Assembly (NCBI RefSeq): GCF_020687785.1
Contig: NZ_JAJEWI010000010.1
Coordinates: forward strand, 558,001-622,000
Origin: Sphingopyxis yananensis
GTDB taxonomy: Bacteria > Pseudomonadota > Alphaproteobacteria > Sphingomonadales > Sphingomonadaceae
Length of the DNA: 64,000 bases
Direction of reading: 5' to 3'
Shown piece after piece: positions 45,435 to 53,635 of the stretch. Both the position numbers and the translations under genes were made by a program. Every line of letters begins with the position of its first letter. The stretch's first letter is position 1. The notes under the pieces were generated by a model. It did no database searches and had not been told where the DNA came from. It saw only the letters and a program-made list of their open reading frames with translations.

Positions 45435-47092
45435 GGCAACCGGATTTGGAGCAGTTATTGGCTGAAGTGGCCGCACCTGAGCAGCGCGATTTTGCGGTCG
45501 CCGGTCTGTTGGCGGGCACAGTGGCCATGACGGCGGTGTTGCTGCTGGGTGTGTCAGGCTGGTTTATCACCGGCGCCGCGCTGGCTGGACTGGGCGGGGT
45601 GCTAATGGTACAGACGTTCAATTATCTGTTGCCTAGCGCTGGCATCCGCTTGCTGGCGATAATGCGTACTGCGTCGCGTTATGGCGAGCGACTTTATGGT
45701 CATGGAGCGGCGCTGCGGACCTTGGCGCGCCTGCGGGCGCGATTATTCGACCATATATTGACCATCAAGGATGTGCGTGCGGTGTCGGCAGGCGATGCGG
45801 TGACGCGCTTGGTACAAGATATTGGTGCGCTGGAGGATGATTTGGTGCGGCGGCCCGCACGTGCTGCTGCGATGATGGGCGGCGCGGTGGGAGTGGGCTT
45901 GGCATGGCTTGTTGCCCCTGCCGCAAGCCTGACGTTGCTGCTGTTGCTGGGGGTCGTGATTTTGTGGGCGCGTTGGGCCACGCCGCGCTTTTTGGCGGCT
46001 CCTGCGGCGGATTTGGCCGACGGTCAGGCGCGGTTAAAAGCGATGATGCTGGACCACGCGGCCGCTGCGCCGGAAATTTTGGCTTATGGTTTGGCGGGGG
46101 TGATGACCCGCAATTTGGAAACGCAAGCCGCCATGACGGACAGCGCCCGCCGGCGTTTGGCGCGCGGTGAAGCCGTGGTGGACGCTGGGTTGCTGCTGGG
46201 CGGCGGTGCGGCTATGGCGTTGATGCTGACACTATCGACCGCAACATTGCCATTGACCGTGTTGGCGGTGCTGGCCGCAGCGGGCGCGGTGGAGGCGCTG
46301 GGCGGTTATGTGCGTGCCATTGCGCGCGGCGCGGTGGTCGCGGAAGCACGAGCAAGACTGGCTGCGATGACGCATCAGCACGCAGCGGATAGCGGCGAAG
46401 ACAAACCCCAATTTATGGGGACTGAGGACGGTAAGGCTGGCCCCTGTATTGGATGGGACACCGGAGGCGATCGTATCACCCTGATGGTGGGGGAGCGTGC
46501 CGCTATTTTTGGCGCATCGGGCAGCGGAAAGACCCATTTTCTGGAGCGGTTGGCGGGTGTTCGGCCTGTGACGGCGGGCGATGGATTTTATCTGGACGGT
46601 CAAAATGTTGCGAACTTTCCCTTGGCGGCCGTGCGGGCGGTTTTTGCTTGGTCGCCGCAGGATGCCCAAATGCTGTCGGGTACCATCTGTGACAATTTGC
46701 GCCTAGCGCGCCCAGGGTTGCGGGATGATCAATTGTGGGAGGCGCTGCGTATCGCCTGTTTGGATGACGATGTGCGCGCGATGCCGCATGGACTACATCA
46801 GTGGGTGGGCGACGGCGGATCGCGCTTGTCGGGTGGACAGCGAAAGCGATTGTCGATTGCACGGTCTGTGTTGGCTGGCCGCCCATGGTTGTTGTTAGAT
46901 GAACCCAGCGAGGGGTTGGATAGTGAGACCGAGCGTCGCTTGGTCGCACAGTTGGACAATTGGTTGACGCACAGCGGAACGGGTTTGGTGGTGGTCAGTC
47001 ATCGTCCGGCGCTGCTGGGGTTGGGAGGCCGTCATTTCACGGTGAATGATAGCGGGCAGATGATCGTGGGCGAGGCAAGCGACCCGTATTGA
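45431..47092 (+). CDS. cydC: cysteine/glutathione ABC exporter CydC
   Basis: 553 residues. Membrane domain with VSGWFITGAALAGLGG and RYGERLYGHGAALRTLARLRARLFD-type intracellular loop, then the ATPase: GASGSGKT, LSGGQRKRLSIARSVL and LLDEPSEGLD. Heterodimer partner of CydD. The ATGA overlap with cydD suggests coupled translation. No terminator is evident before the tRNA. Confidence 0.93.
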   Translation: MRQPDLEQLLAEVAAPEQRDFAVAGLLAGTVAMTAVLLLGVSGWFITGAALAGLGGVLMVQTFNYLLPSAGIRLLAIMRTASRYGERLYGHGAALRTLARLRARLFDHILTIKDVRAVSAGDAVTRLVQDIGALEDDLVRRPARAAAMMGGAVGVGLAWLVAPAASLTLLLLLGVVILWARWATPRFLAAPAADLADGQARLKAMMLDHAAAAPEILAYGLAGVMTRNLETQAAMTDSARRRLARGEAVVDAGLLLGGGAAMALMLTLSTATLPLTVLAVLAAAGAVEALGGYVRAIARGAVVAEARARLAAMTHQHAADSGEDKPQFMGTEDGKAGPCIGWDTGGDRITLMVGERAAIFGASGSGKTHFLERLAGVRPVTAGDGFYLDGQNVANFPLAAVRAVFAWSPQDAQMLSGTICDNLRLARPGLRDDQLWEALRIACLDDDVRAMPHGLHQWVGDGGSRLSGGQRKRLSIARSVLAGRPWLLLDEPSEGLDSETERRLVAQLDNWLTHSGTGLVVVSHRPALLGLGGRHFTVNDSGQMIVGEASDPY

Positions 47093-47284
47093 GCGGCGCA
47101 AATGCTGCCAAATTTACGCGCGTCAGGGACTGGGGCTGCATTTGTCCGATAGGGGACGGGCGGCGATGCTTTTGCTGTTTCAATAATGTTCGGTGGACGC
47201 AGAGAAACTGATGTTAACGCCTTAAATTCGTAACGAGTCAAAGTCTTGCTCGTTGTCATTATTTATATGATTTTAGGGAAGTTC

Positions 47285-47359
47285 TGGTGCTGCTGGGGAG
47301 GATTGAACTCCCGACCTCGTCATTACCAATGACGCGCTCTACCACTGAGCTACAGCAGC
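47285..47359 (-). tRNA. tRNA-Thr (anticodon GGU)
   Basis: 75 bases including an encoded CCA. Acceptor stem GCTGCTG/CAGCAGC, D-loop AGCTCAGTGGTAGAGC, anticodon stem CGTCA/TGACG around TTGGTAA (anticodon GGT), T-arm TTCAATCC. Reads threonine ACC/ACU codons. Confidence 0.97.
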
Positions 47360-47472
47360 AACCGTGCCGTCAGCGATGCGTTGTTCGCTGCGGTGAAGGC
47401 CCTATGGCGATCTGAATTCGACCTGTCAACACAGTCTTGACGAAAAAGACAATATTGTTGAATGCACTACGT

Positions 47473-47607
47473 GTGACCAATATCAAAAACCCTGCCGCTG
47501 AGGAGCGTGCCCGCCGCCTGAACGAGGCTTTGCGTGAAAATTTGCGCAAACGAAAAGCCCAAGCCCGTGAAAATAAAGCGGCTATGCTTCCAAAAGACGA
47601 AGCTTAA
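47473..47607 (+). CDS. small basic conserved protein
   Basis: 44 residues starting at GTG (an in-frame TTG at 47458 is possible). Highly charged and helical: NPAAEERARRLNEALRENLR followed by KRKAQAR. This pattern matches short proteins of unknown function in sphingomonads that end in a LRxNLRRRKAQ motif. No clear ribosome site. Its last 26 bases overlap the end of the converging DUF1905 gene. A role in nucleic-acid or ribosome binding is only a guess from its charge. Confidence 0.65.
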   Translation: MTNIKNPAAEERARRLNEALRENLRKRKAQARENKAAMLPKDEA

Positions 47608-47908
47608 CGGCGACAACGTCGCCCGCGGTCAATGTTTCGGCGCGGCGTACGGCAAGCTTGACTGGCAGAAGCCAGCCGCCGCTGCTTTTATGGGGGAAGA
47701 GGGAGGTTGCCCATCGTGTCGCTCCGATCCTTGCCTCTACCTTGACGGAGCCGAAACCTGCGCGCCGTATCAGCCAAGGGCCGCTAATGGCCGCAATTCG
47801 AATGGCGTCTGCGATTTCTCCGTCAATCGTCAAAAAATGCCATGCGCCGCTTTGATCATCTTTTGCCCAGCGAACGAGCAGGGCGTTTGTTTCAAATATT
47901 TCTGACAT
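47582..47908 (-). CDS. DUF1905 domain protein
   Basis: 108 residues forming a single small beta-barrel domain. Recognisable pieces are ALLVRWAKDDQSGAWHFLTI, FGSVKVEARIGATRWATSLFP and GGWLLPVKLAVRRAE, the DUF1905 signature. The function is unknown. The gene is monocistronic and overlaps the small basic protein tail-to-tail. Confidence 0.85.
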   Translation of the reverse strand: MSEIFETNALLVRWAKDDQSGAWHFLTIDGEIADAIRIAAISGPWLIRRAGFGSVKVEARIGATRWATSLFPHKSSGGWLLPVKLAVRRAETLTAGDVVAVKLRLLEA

Positions 47909-48175
47909 GCCGACTCCCTATATGGGTGATGATTCGGACAATCTGATATTTTTACGAAAATTCAATGCTAACACGGCCTGTTTTCGGTCCTTTTAGGAAC
48001 TGGACCGGTAGAGATGAATTTGGGGCTTCGCATTTTATAAGCCGCAATACCGCCGAAAATTCGGCGAAGTTTTATTGGATGAGCATGTTTTTTCATGGAA
48101 AGTTCGCATGATGCAAGCAAGTGGCTTGCGTAACGCCAGATGACCGTCTAGTGCCCCGCAACATCCAGTGCATGC

Positions 48176-48266
48176 GGAGCGGTGGCCGAGTGGTCGAAGG
48201 CGCTCGCCTGGAAAGTGAGTATACGTCAAAAGCGTATCGAGGGTTCGAATCCCTCCCGCTCCGCCA
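48176..48266 (+). tRNA. tRNA-Ser (anticodon GGA)
   Basis: 91 bases with encoded CCA. Acceptor GGAGCGG/CCGCTCC, anticodon stem CTCGC/GTGAG around CTGGAAA (anticodon GGA), and a long variable arm (TATACG-TCAAAA-GCGTAT) as expected for serine. T-arm GGTTCGAATCC. Confidence 0.97.
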
Positions 48267-48893
48267 TTATATCTTCCCTAACAGTTCGCATCCGTTCGCG
48301 GAGGCATGCTTACCCGCCATTTTGGGTGCGGAAAGTTGCAATTGGCGTTAGCGTCAGTTCATGGATATTCGCCCATTTCCATGATATTTTCTATAGTATT
48401 TTCCATGGTATTCGAATTTGGATCCATGTGGTTGTCGTTGCTTAATCCATCATGCAGTGGGGCTTGCTCCCCGCAATACTGCCGCTGGCACGTTTAAGAC
48501 AATGCTGGCTGCTCATTGCCTTGTGATTCTGATGATCAGCATTGCAGGACGACAAGTGAGTTAGCCCACAGTTTGTTCGCGCTTACATCTCTCTGAGCAA
48601 TTGAAATTCACCATCCGGCGTGGAGCAAGCTTGAGGGCGTCAACGGGCCTGAACCGCAGTGGCCCATTCCGGCCGGGACGAGGCAGCAGGAAGGGCCACG
48701 CCACTGTTATCATTTCAACACTGCGCCCAGCGCATGGGACAACGCATCGCACGCGCCCGAAAATAGACGTCATAAGCGCGAAGGCGAGGAGGGGAATGGA
48801 TTGGGGGCATGAAGGTTGGATCTTTACGGGTTCGTCGGGGCTACGCCGGAGTTCGGGGCGTATTTCACATGATCTTGAATTTAGCAGTTCATT
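48267..48893. other. non-coding stretch after tRNA-Ser
   Basis: About 630 bases without a gene I can support. It holds a GGGG-CTTGCT-CCCC hairpin near 48459 and an 8-base inverted repeat CAATGCTG/CAGCATTG at 48500-48507 and 48537-48544. Overlapping open frames exist on both strands from about 48561 to 48914, but neither has a ribosome site or a recognisable protein. It may be debris of a mobile element; no transposase or integrase fragment is identifiable. Confidence 0.45.
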
Positions 48894-48929
48894 CGTATAT
48901 AGATTGAATGTCAATTCAAATTATATACG
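48894..48929. promoter_or_regulatory. 36-bp near-palindrome, probable MarR operator
   Basis: Left arm CGTATATAGATTGAAT and right arm ATTCAAATTATATACG around GTCA; 14 of 16 positions pair. The inner TTGAAT-N4-ATTCAA is perfect. It lies 5 bases before the MarR start chosen here, a position suited to autorepression of the MarR-FUSC operon. Confidence 0.7.
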
Positions 48930-48934
48930 GTTAT

Positions 48935-49408
48935 ATGTCACCAATCCGATCCTCTCCGCGCGCCCATTTTGGAATACGCTTTGCTTTGCTCGCCCGCCGT
49001 TGGCGCCGGTCACTCGATACACGCCTAGCCGACGCCGGCCTCACCGGTACAAGCTGGGTGCCACTTGTTCATCTGGAAGAAACTGGCGGGGGCATCAGCC
49101 AGAAGGACTTGGCTTTGCTGGTTGGCGTTGATGGCTCCAGTCTGGTGCGCGTACTGGATATTCTAGAGAGAGACGGGCTCATTGAACGGCGGCGCGATGC
49201 GCGCGATGGCCGAGCGCGATTGCTTCATCTGACCGATGAAGGTCGGCGGCGGGTGGCGGAAATACGCAATGAACTTGGCGAAGGCGAAGCAGAAATGTTG
49301 GCGGACCTTTCTGATGCCGAGATTGAGGTGATGCTCGATTGTTTCGCCCGCATTGATCGCCGCTTGGGTGACCTTGCTCAACCCGATCGACCGAGTAATG
49401 GCCGATGA
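48935..49408 (+). CDS. MarR family transcription regulator
   Basis: 157 residues. Winged-helix core: SQKDLALLVGVDGSSLVRVLDILERDGLIERRRDARDGRARLLHLTDEGRR (about residues 56-106) with helices on both sides for dimerisation. The ATG at 48935 is preferred over 48908 because the earlier one falls inside the palindrome at 48894-48929; neither has a strong ribosome site. It overlaps the FUSC gene by four bases, so it probably represses that exporter and is relieved by an aromatic or phenolic ligand. Confidence 0.85.
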   Translation: MSPIRSSPRAHFGIRFALLARRWRRSLDTRLADAGLTGTSWVPLVHLEETGGGISQKDLALLVGVDGSSLVRVLDILERDGLIERRRDARDGRARLLHLTDEGRRRVAEIRNELGEGEAEMLADLSDAEIEVMLDCFARIDRRLGDLAQPDRPSNGR

Positions 49409-50544
49409 GTGATCGCAGCAATCGCGCACGTGGCCGCAGTACATGGCCGGTGCGCCGTGTCGATGCCGTTCGTCATCTACTGCATCCGCGGCAGATGCGC
49501 GACAGCTTGAGGTTGACCCGCCAACCCTTTTGGCGAAATGCATCATTGGCTGGTATGCAGTCAGCGCTTGCCGCAGCGATTGCTCTACCTCTTGTTTATT
49601 TGTCGCCTTGGTCGCACCTGATCGGCTATGCTGCACTGGGCGCGCTTGTCGCGCTGTTTGGCCGTTTCGCACCCGAGCGTAGCCGTAACAGCATCTTGTT
49701 TTTGTGCGTGGTGGTTCAGACATTTGCGGTATTCATTATGTCCGCGGCAGGGTGGCTCGGCATGCCTCTGCTTGCCATGTTCATCATATTGGCGCTTGCC
49801 TGCGGCGTCTTTTTTTTCATTGCGGCGGCGGGAAGCTTCGGTCCGCCGGGACCGCTGATCTTTATTTTTGCCGCCGGTGCGGGTATGTCCCACGCCGCTA
49901 CCTTTCAGCAAGTGCTAGAGCGCAGCGCCGCCACCGCCAGCGTGGCGTTGCTGGCTTGGGCCATTTGCGCGGCGAGCGAGACTTTTCGCCACCATCCAGC
50001 GCCGGATCTGGCTTTGCCCGCGGAACGTTCCCCTTCTCTGAGGCCGTTGTTGATCGCGTCTGCGCGTAGTGCGTTCGCAGCGGCTGTTGCGATCTTTGCT
50101 GCTCATGCGCTCGGCGCGGACTATCCTGTCTGGGCTGCGATGGGCGCATTAGCGGTGATGCAAGGGGCGCATCTTCATCTCAGTATGAACCGAGCGATTC
50201 AGCGCATGGCGGGCACGGTTGTGGGCGCGCTGCTGGTCTGGTTCATTCTTGATCAAAATCCGTCGATCTGGACAGTGTTCGGGCTTCTCGTGATCCTGCA
50301 ATATGCGACGGAACTGATCATCGGCAGCAATTATGCTCTGGGACAGATATTGGTAACGCCGATGGCGCTTTTGATGACCCACCTTGCTGCGCCGCATATG
50401 GAAGGACGTGCAATGGTGTCCGAACGGGTAACGGACACTTTGTTGGGTGCGGCCATCGGCATTGTCATTGCGGTTGCGTGGTCGTCACTCGAGGACCGCC
50501 ACCGCCTTGCCCGCTATGTCGCGCAGCGCCGCTCGTCATCCTGA
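49405..50544 (+). CDS. FUSC family inner-membrane protein (aromatic acid exporter-like)
   Basis: 379 residues. Two blocks of membrane helices (about 50-200 and 235-350) in the fusaric acid resistance fold. GYAALGALVALFGRFAPERSR and YPVWAAMGALAVMQGAH are typical of FUSC transporter helices. Start overlaps the MarR stop (ATGA). No membrane-fusion or outer-membrane partner gene follows, so it may act alone across the inner membrane. Confidence 0.82.
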   Translation: MSDRSNRARGRSTWPVRRVDAVRHLLHPRQMRDSLRLTRQPFWRNASLAGMQSALAAAIALPLVYLSPWSHLIGYAALGALVALFGRFAPERSRNSILFLCVVVQTFAVFIMSAAGWLGMPLLAMFIILALACGVFFFIAAAGSFGPPGPLIFIFAAGAGMSHAATFQQVLERSAATASVALLAWAICAASETFRHHPAPDLALPAERSPSLRPLLIASARSAFAAAVAIFAAHALGADYPVWAAMGALAVMQGAHLHLSMNRAIQRMAGTVVGALLVWFILDQNPSIWTVFGLLVILQYATELIIGSNYALGQILVTPMALLMTHLAAPHMEGRAMVSERVTDTLLGAAIGIVIAVAWSSLEDRHRLARYVAQRRSSS

Positions 50545-51029
50545 CATCATGTGCATTCGGCGAACCCACAATTTGGTCGATCGGTCCGCGGGACGTTATA
50601 GTGGACATATTGCTGGTTCAGAGGTTTGTGCTAGCCGAACGGGGCAGGTTTTGGAATAAGTGGATGGTTGCGCCGCTGCTTCTGCGTGGCATATGGTGGT
50701 CAGGAATAGTTGGCCTTATGTCGGAGCACGCCAAAGGCCGCTATACTTGGACATTCTCCAAAACCCGCCAGTCGCCTGACTTCCAGCATCCGCCAGCGTG
50801 TTGAGCTCGATAGTCGCTCCGCGTATGGCACACGCCAATCCTCAATTCTCTGGCATTTTTGACGATTGCCACACCGCCGAAGATGCGCGGTCCCGCGAAT
50901 TTGCATGTCGGTCAACGCGGTCCACTCTCCTCAGCGTGAATTGCCGGGCCTCACAGAAAAAGACCGCGCCGATTTTTTGGGCGCGGTCGAGAAGTATTTG
51001 ATGGGCTAAATGTGTGGCTTATAGCAATA
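50545..51029. other. non-coding stretch with a minus-strand terminator
   Basis: About 485 bases. No supported gene: short open frames on both strands lack ribosome sites and family resemblance. It contains the terminator at 50962-50988 that serves the lipoprotein gene on the minus strand. Confidence 0.45.
50962..50988 (-). terminator. Rho-independent terminator of the YbaY-like lipoprotein gene
   Basis: Perfect 9-bp stem GACCGCGCC/GGCGCGGTC, 9-base loop, followed on the minus strand by TTTTTCTG, about 40 bases after the lipoprotein stop codon. Confidence 0.85.
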
Positions 51030-51461
51030 TTATCGCTGCACCTGCACAAGAGTTAAGTGGGCAGGGCTTCCTTGAGGAGGCAGATTAACCCGTGTGTCGG
51101 TGATCCACAATAGCTTGCCAGAGCTGTCCGTGATGCGCGCTGATACCGCATAGATCCGACGTGGGATGATCTTTGTCGGATCATAGTCGAGCGAGAAAGC
51201 AATGGGCACTTGCCGCCCTGCCGTGTTGATCTCAGTCTCTGCGATCGTAACAGACGGGGCGTCGGCCAAGCTGACATCAGAAATTTTGACGTTTAATACG
51301 GCATCATCGGGCAAGGCGATGCGCTGGCGATAGGTCGCTGTACCAGTGAGGGTGGCGCGCGCTGCTGGCACTTCTCCCCTATCGGGCTGCGCCGACCCGT
51401 CCGTGGATTGGCAAGCCGACAAAATGGCCAGAGCAGGCAGCAGCATCAAGGAACGCATCAT
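51030..51461 (-). CDS. YbaY family lipoprotein
   Basis: 143 residues. Signal peptide MMRSLMLLPALAILSAC with the lipobox cysteine at 17. The mature domain has LTGTATYRQRIALPDDAVLNVKISDVSL and IPFSL-type strands (here VPIAFSLDYDP), followed by YAVSARITDSSGKLLWITDT, the YbaY lipoprotein barrel. Function unknown; likely envelope-related. Single gene with its own terminator. Confidence 0.85.
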   Translation of the reverse strand: MMRSLMLLPALAILSACQSTDGSAQPDRGEVPAARATLTGTATYRQRIALPDDAVLNVKISDVSLADAPSVTIAETEINTAGRQVPIAFSLDYDPTKIIPRRIYAVSARITDSSGKLLWITDTRVNLPPQGSPAHLTLVQVQR

Positions 51462-51713
51462 GTCTCATCCTATTTAAGCGGATTATGGTTCATCCGAATT
51501 TTAGGGAACATCGCGTGATGGCATAAGGTTCCATTTGGCAAGTTTTGGATTGCTTCACGGTTTGCCTTGTTACCGTCCCGATTTTCATCATGGGAAGATG
51601 TGTGAAGCTGTTCGGGATGGGGGTGGAGGGCCCTCGTTGACCTGCTGTCCAACGCGATATTTTTTAGTGCATTTTTGCCACTACATATCCGCCCGTAGTC
51701 GTATTTTCGAGCC

Positions 51714-52424
51714 TTAGGTCAGCCCAAAAAATCTATCCCGATCATGTGGTGACGCTGATGCAAAGGCGGTGGCGTCGATTGCTTCAGTTTGCTCAACAGC
51801 CTGCATGCCCTTCACGACCGCTGGACGGTGCGACATTCGTTGTTGCCATTCGCACAGATGTTGGAATTGATCTCGTTCAAATCCATGACGTTCCAGATAG
51901 AGACTCCAAGGATAAGTCGCGATGTCCGCGATAGAGATTTCTTCTCCGGCTAGATAAGGAGCATGGGCTAATTGTGCATCAAGCAGTTGATAGAGGCGAT
52001 TGGCTTCCCGTTGATAGCGGGCGAAAGCATAGTCGTTATCCTGCCTTGCTGCGAATGAGAAATGGTTGAGTTGGCCCATCATCGGTCCCATGTTGCAGGC
52101 TTGTATCATCAACCATTGTAGGACATTTGATCGCTGTGGCTCTGCTGTTGGCAGAAACTGACCAAATTGTTCAGCTAGGTGGATGAGAATAGCAGCGGAC
52201 TCGAATATAACGACTTTCGACCGGCTCCCCTCGGCGTCATATTCTAGTATGGGTACTTTATTATTTGGGTTGAGCTGACTGAACTCCGAGGTGAATTGCT
52301 CACCTCGGAAAACATTGACATGGTGGAAATCATAGGGCTGCGCTAGCTCCGCGAGCATGATTGTTATTTTGCGGACATTCGGGCTAGCCATTCCGTACAG
52401 CTTAATCTGGTGCATTTTTTTCAT
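51714..52424 (-). CDS. glutathione S-transferase family protein (Nu-class-like)
   Basis: 236 residues. N-terminal thioredoxin-like domain: IKLYGMASPNVRKITIMLAE, NPNNKVPILEYD and the glutathione-binding VIFESAAILIHLAEQ. C-terminal all-helical domain with YLAGEEISIADIATYPW. The layout resembles YfcG/YghU-type (Nu-class) enzymes with disulfide-bond reductase activity. It overlaps the Rieske oxygenase gene by four bases, so the two probably act in one catabolic or detoxification step. Confidence 0.87.
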   Translation of the reverse strand: MKKMHQIKLYGMASPNVRKITIMLAELAQPYDFHHVNVFRGEQFTSEFSQLNPNNKVPILEYDAEGSRSKVVIFESAAILIHLAEQFGQFLPTAEPQRSNVLQWLMIQACNMGPMMGQLNHFSFAARQDNDYAFARYQREANRLYQLLDAQLAHAPYLAGEEISIADIATYPWSLYLERHGFERDQFQHLCEWQQRMSHRPAVVKGMQAVEQTEAIDATAFASASPHDRDRFFGLT

Positions 52425-53503
52425 AGCGAAGCTTCCCACAATCTTTTCTCACCAAATGTGACGACTTGGCCATTTACGCGCTTTTGTATTGCGTCGGCTT
52501 TGGAGCGTGGGTTGTAGAATTGGCTATACCAGATCCGCACCTTGCCATAGGGGCCGTCGGCAGGAATCTGCATTGGATTGAAGCAGGCCTGTTTATTCGC
52601 CCAAATCTCTACGTCTTGCGCAAACGCATCGCAACTGGCCTGCTGATATTGGCGGGCCACAAGAATAGGATCTTCTGTGGCCGTGGAGGGCGGTATTTTG
52701 ACCATGAGAGCGTGCCAAACCTGCACTACACCATCATCTACAGGTGTATGCGCGATCAGCATGTGTGAAGGATAAGTGCCAAGCATGTTGGCTTGCAGGA
52801 TCGCTGGACCTTCGTACCACGTATCAAGAGAGAGAGTTTCGTTGGTTTCGGTCGTCAGTGTACGATGACCAGCATCAAAGCGTTGGATAAGTGTGTGGCC
52901 ATCAAAGATATTGTCAAAATATTGATTATCCACGCTGCCATGAATAGGACCCATGTGACCAAAGTCAGCCATATTATCAACAATTTCAATCGGATGCAGT
53001 GACAGTGTTCCGAAATCGTCGATAATCCAACGCACCCATCCTTCATCTTCTTTGTCCCATGTCGCGAAGGCTGGCAAATCTTGATCCGGTTCCTGACCTT
53101 GGGGATCGTGCCACATCCAGATAATACCAGCGCGCTCGATAACCGGATAGGTTTTGAGGCGTGCCGCTTTCGGTGTAAAATCGGGTGAGTATGGAATAGC
53201 GTTGCACTGGCCGTCTGGCCCGAAGCGCCATCCATGGAATGGACAACGAATAGATTCTCCCTCAACCTGCTCGTCATCCCGAACAATATAGGATGTGTCA
53301 TTTTTCCCCAAATGCGCACCCATATGCGGACAATATGCGTCGACCAGATAAGGCGTGCCGCTTTTACCACGATAAAAAACGAGGTCTTTGCCAAAGAAGT
53401 GCAACGTTTGGGGCTTGGGCCCCAATTGCGTGGCGTCTCCGATCATGAACCAGCCGCGTGGATAATCAAATTCGCCGAGTTTATAGTCCGCTGAAGATGC
53501 CAT
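52421..53503 (-). CDS. Rieske non-haem iron oxygenase, KshA-like
   Basis: 360 residues. Rieske cluster ligands in YCPHMG (C58, H60) and RCPFHGW (C87, H90). The mononuclear iron site is in DNMADFGHMGPIHG (D180, H183, H188). This spacing and the GSVDNQYFDNIFDGH stretch after it resemble 3-ketosteroid 9-alpha-hydroxylase oxygenases (KshA). The ring compound attacked is unknown, and no reductase or steroid genes are nearby. AGAGGA lies just before ATG 53503; the frame extends upstream into the divergent promoter and is rejected. First gene of the oxygenase-GST operon. Confidence 0.85.
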   Translation of the reverse strand: MASSADYKLGEFDYPRGWFMIGDATQLGPKPQTLHFFGKDLVFYRGKSGTPYLVDAYCPHMGAHLGKNDTSYIVRDDEQVEGESIRCPFHGWRFGPDGQCNAIPYSPDFTPKAARLKTYPVIERAGIIWMWHDPQGQEPDQDLPAFATWDKEDEGWVRWIIDDFGTLSLHPIEIVDNMADFGHMGPIHGSVDNQYFDNIFDGHTLIQRFDAGHRTLTTETNETLSLDTWYEGPAILQANMLGTYPSHMLIAHTPVDDGVVQVWHALMVKIPPSTATEDPILVARQYQQASCDAFAQDVEIWANKQACFNPMQIPADGPYGKVRIWYSQFYNPRSKADAIQKRVNGQVVTFGEKRLWEASL

Positions 53504-53586
53504 TTTGTCCTCTATCTTGTCTGATTTCTCTGGGTTATTGTGACCGGAGGACTGGCGGGGCAAGATCGCAGGCCGCACCTCTTGGC

Positions 53587-53633
53587 GTGCATATTTGCAC
53601 GCGACTGCCATTTAAATATGTGCAAATATGCAT
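53587..53633. promoter_or_regulatory. inverted repeat in the oxygenase/LysR divergent promoter
   Basis: GTGCATATTTGCAC at 53587-53600 and GTGCAAATATGCAT at 53620-53633 are inverted copies matching at 13 of 14 positions, 33 bases apart centre to centre. The left copy is itself a palindrome. The second copy ends just before the LysR start. A likely LysR binding region controlling both directions. Confidence 0.6.
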
Positions 53634-53635
53634 GC

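Noticed and set aside
48176-48266. tRNA-Ser as an integration site for a prophage or integrative element
   Set aside because: No integrase gene and no repeated copy of the tRNA 3' end was found by eye; kept only as a general island suspicion.
48561-49131. Overlapping open frames on both strands between tRNA-Ser and the MarR gene
   Set aside because: No ribosome sites, composition unlike real proteins, and the plus-strand frame overlaps the MarR gene in another frame.
50905-51009. 34-residue open frame with a plausible-looking helical peptide
   Set aside because: It lies across the minus-strand terminator at 50962-50988, has no ribosome site and no recognisable family.
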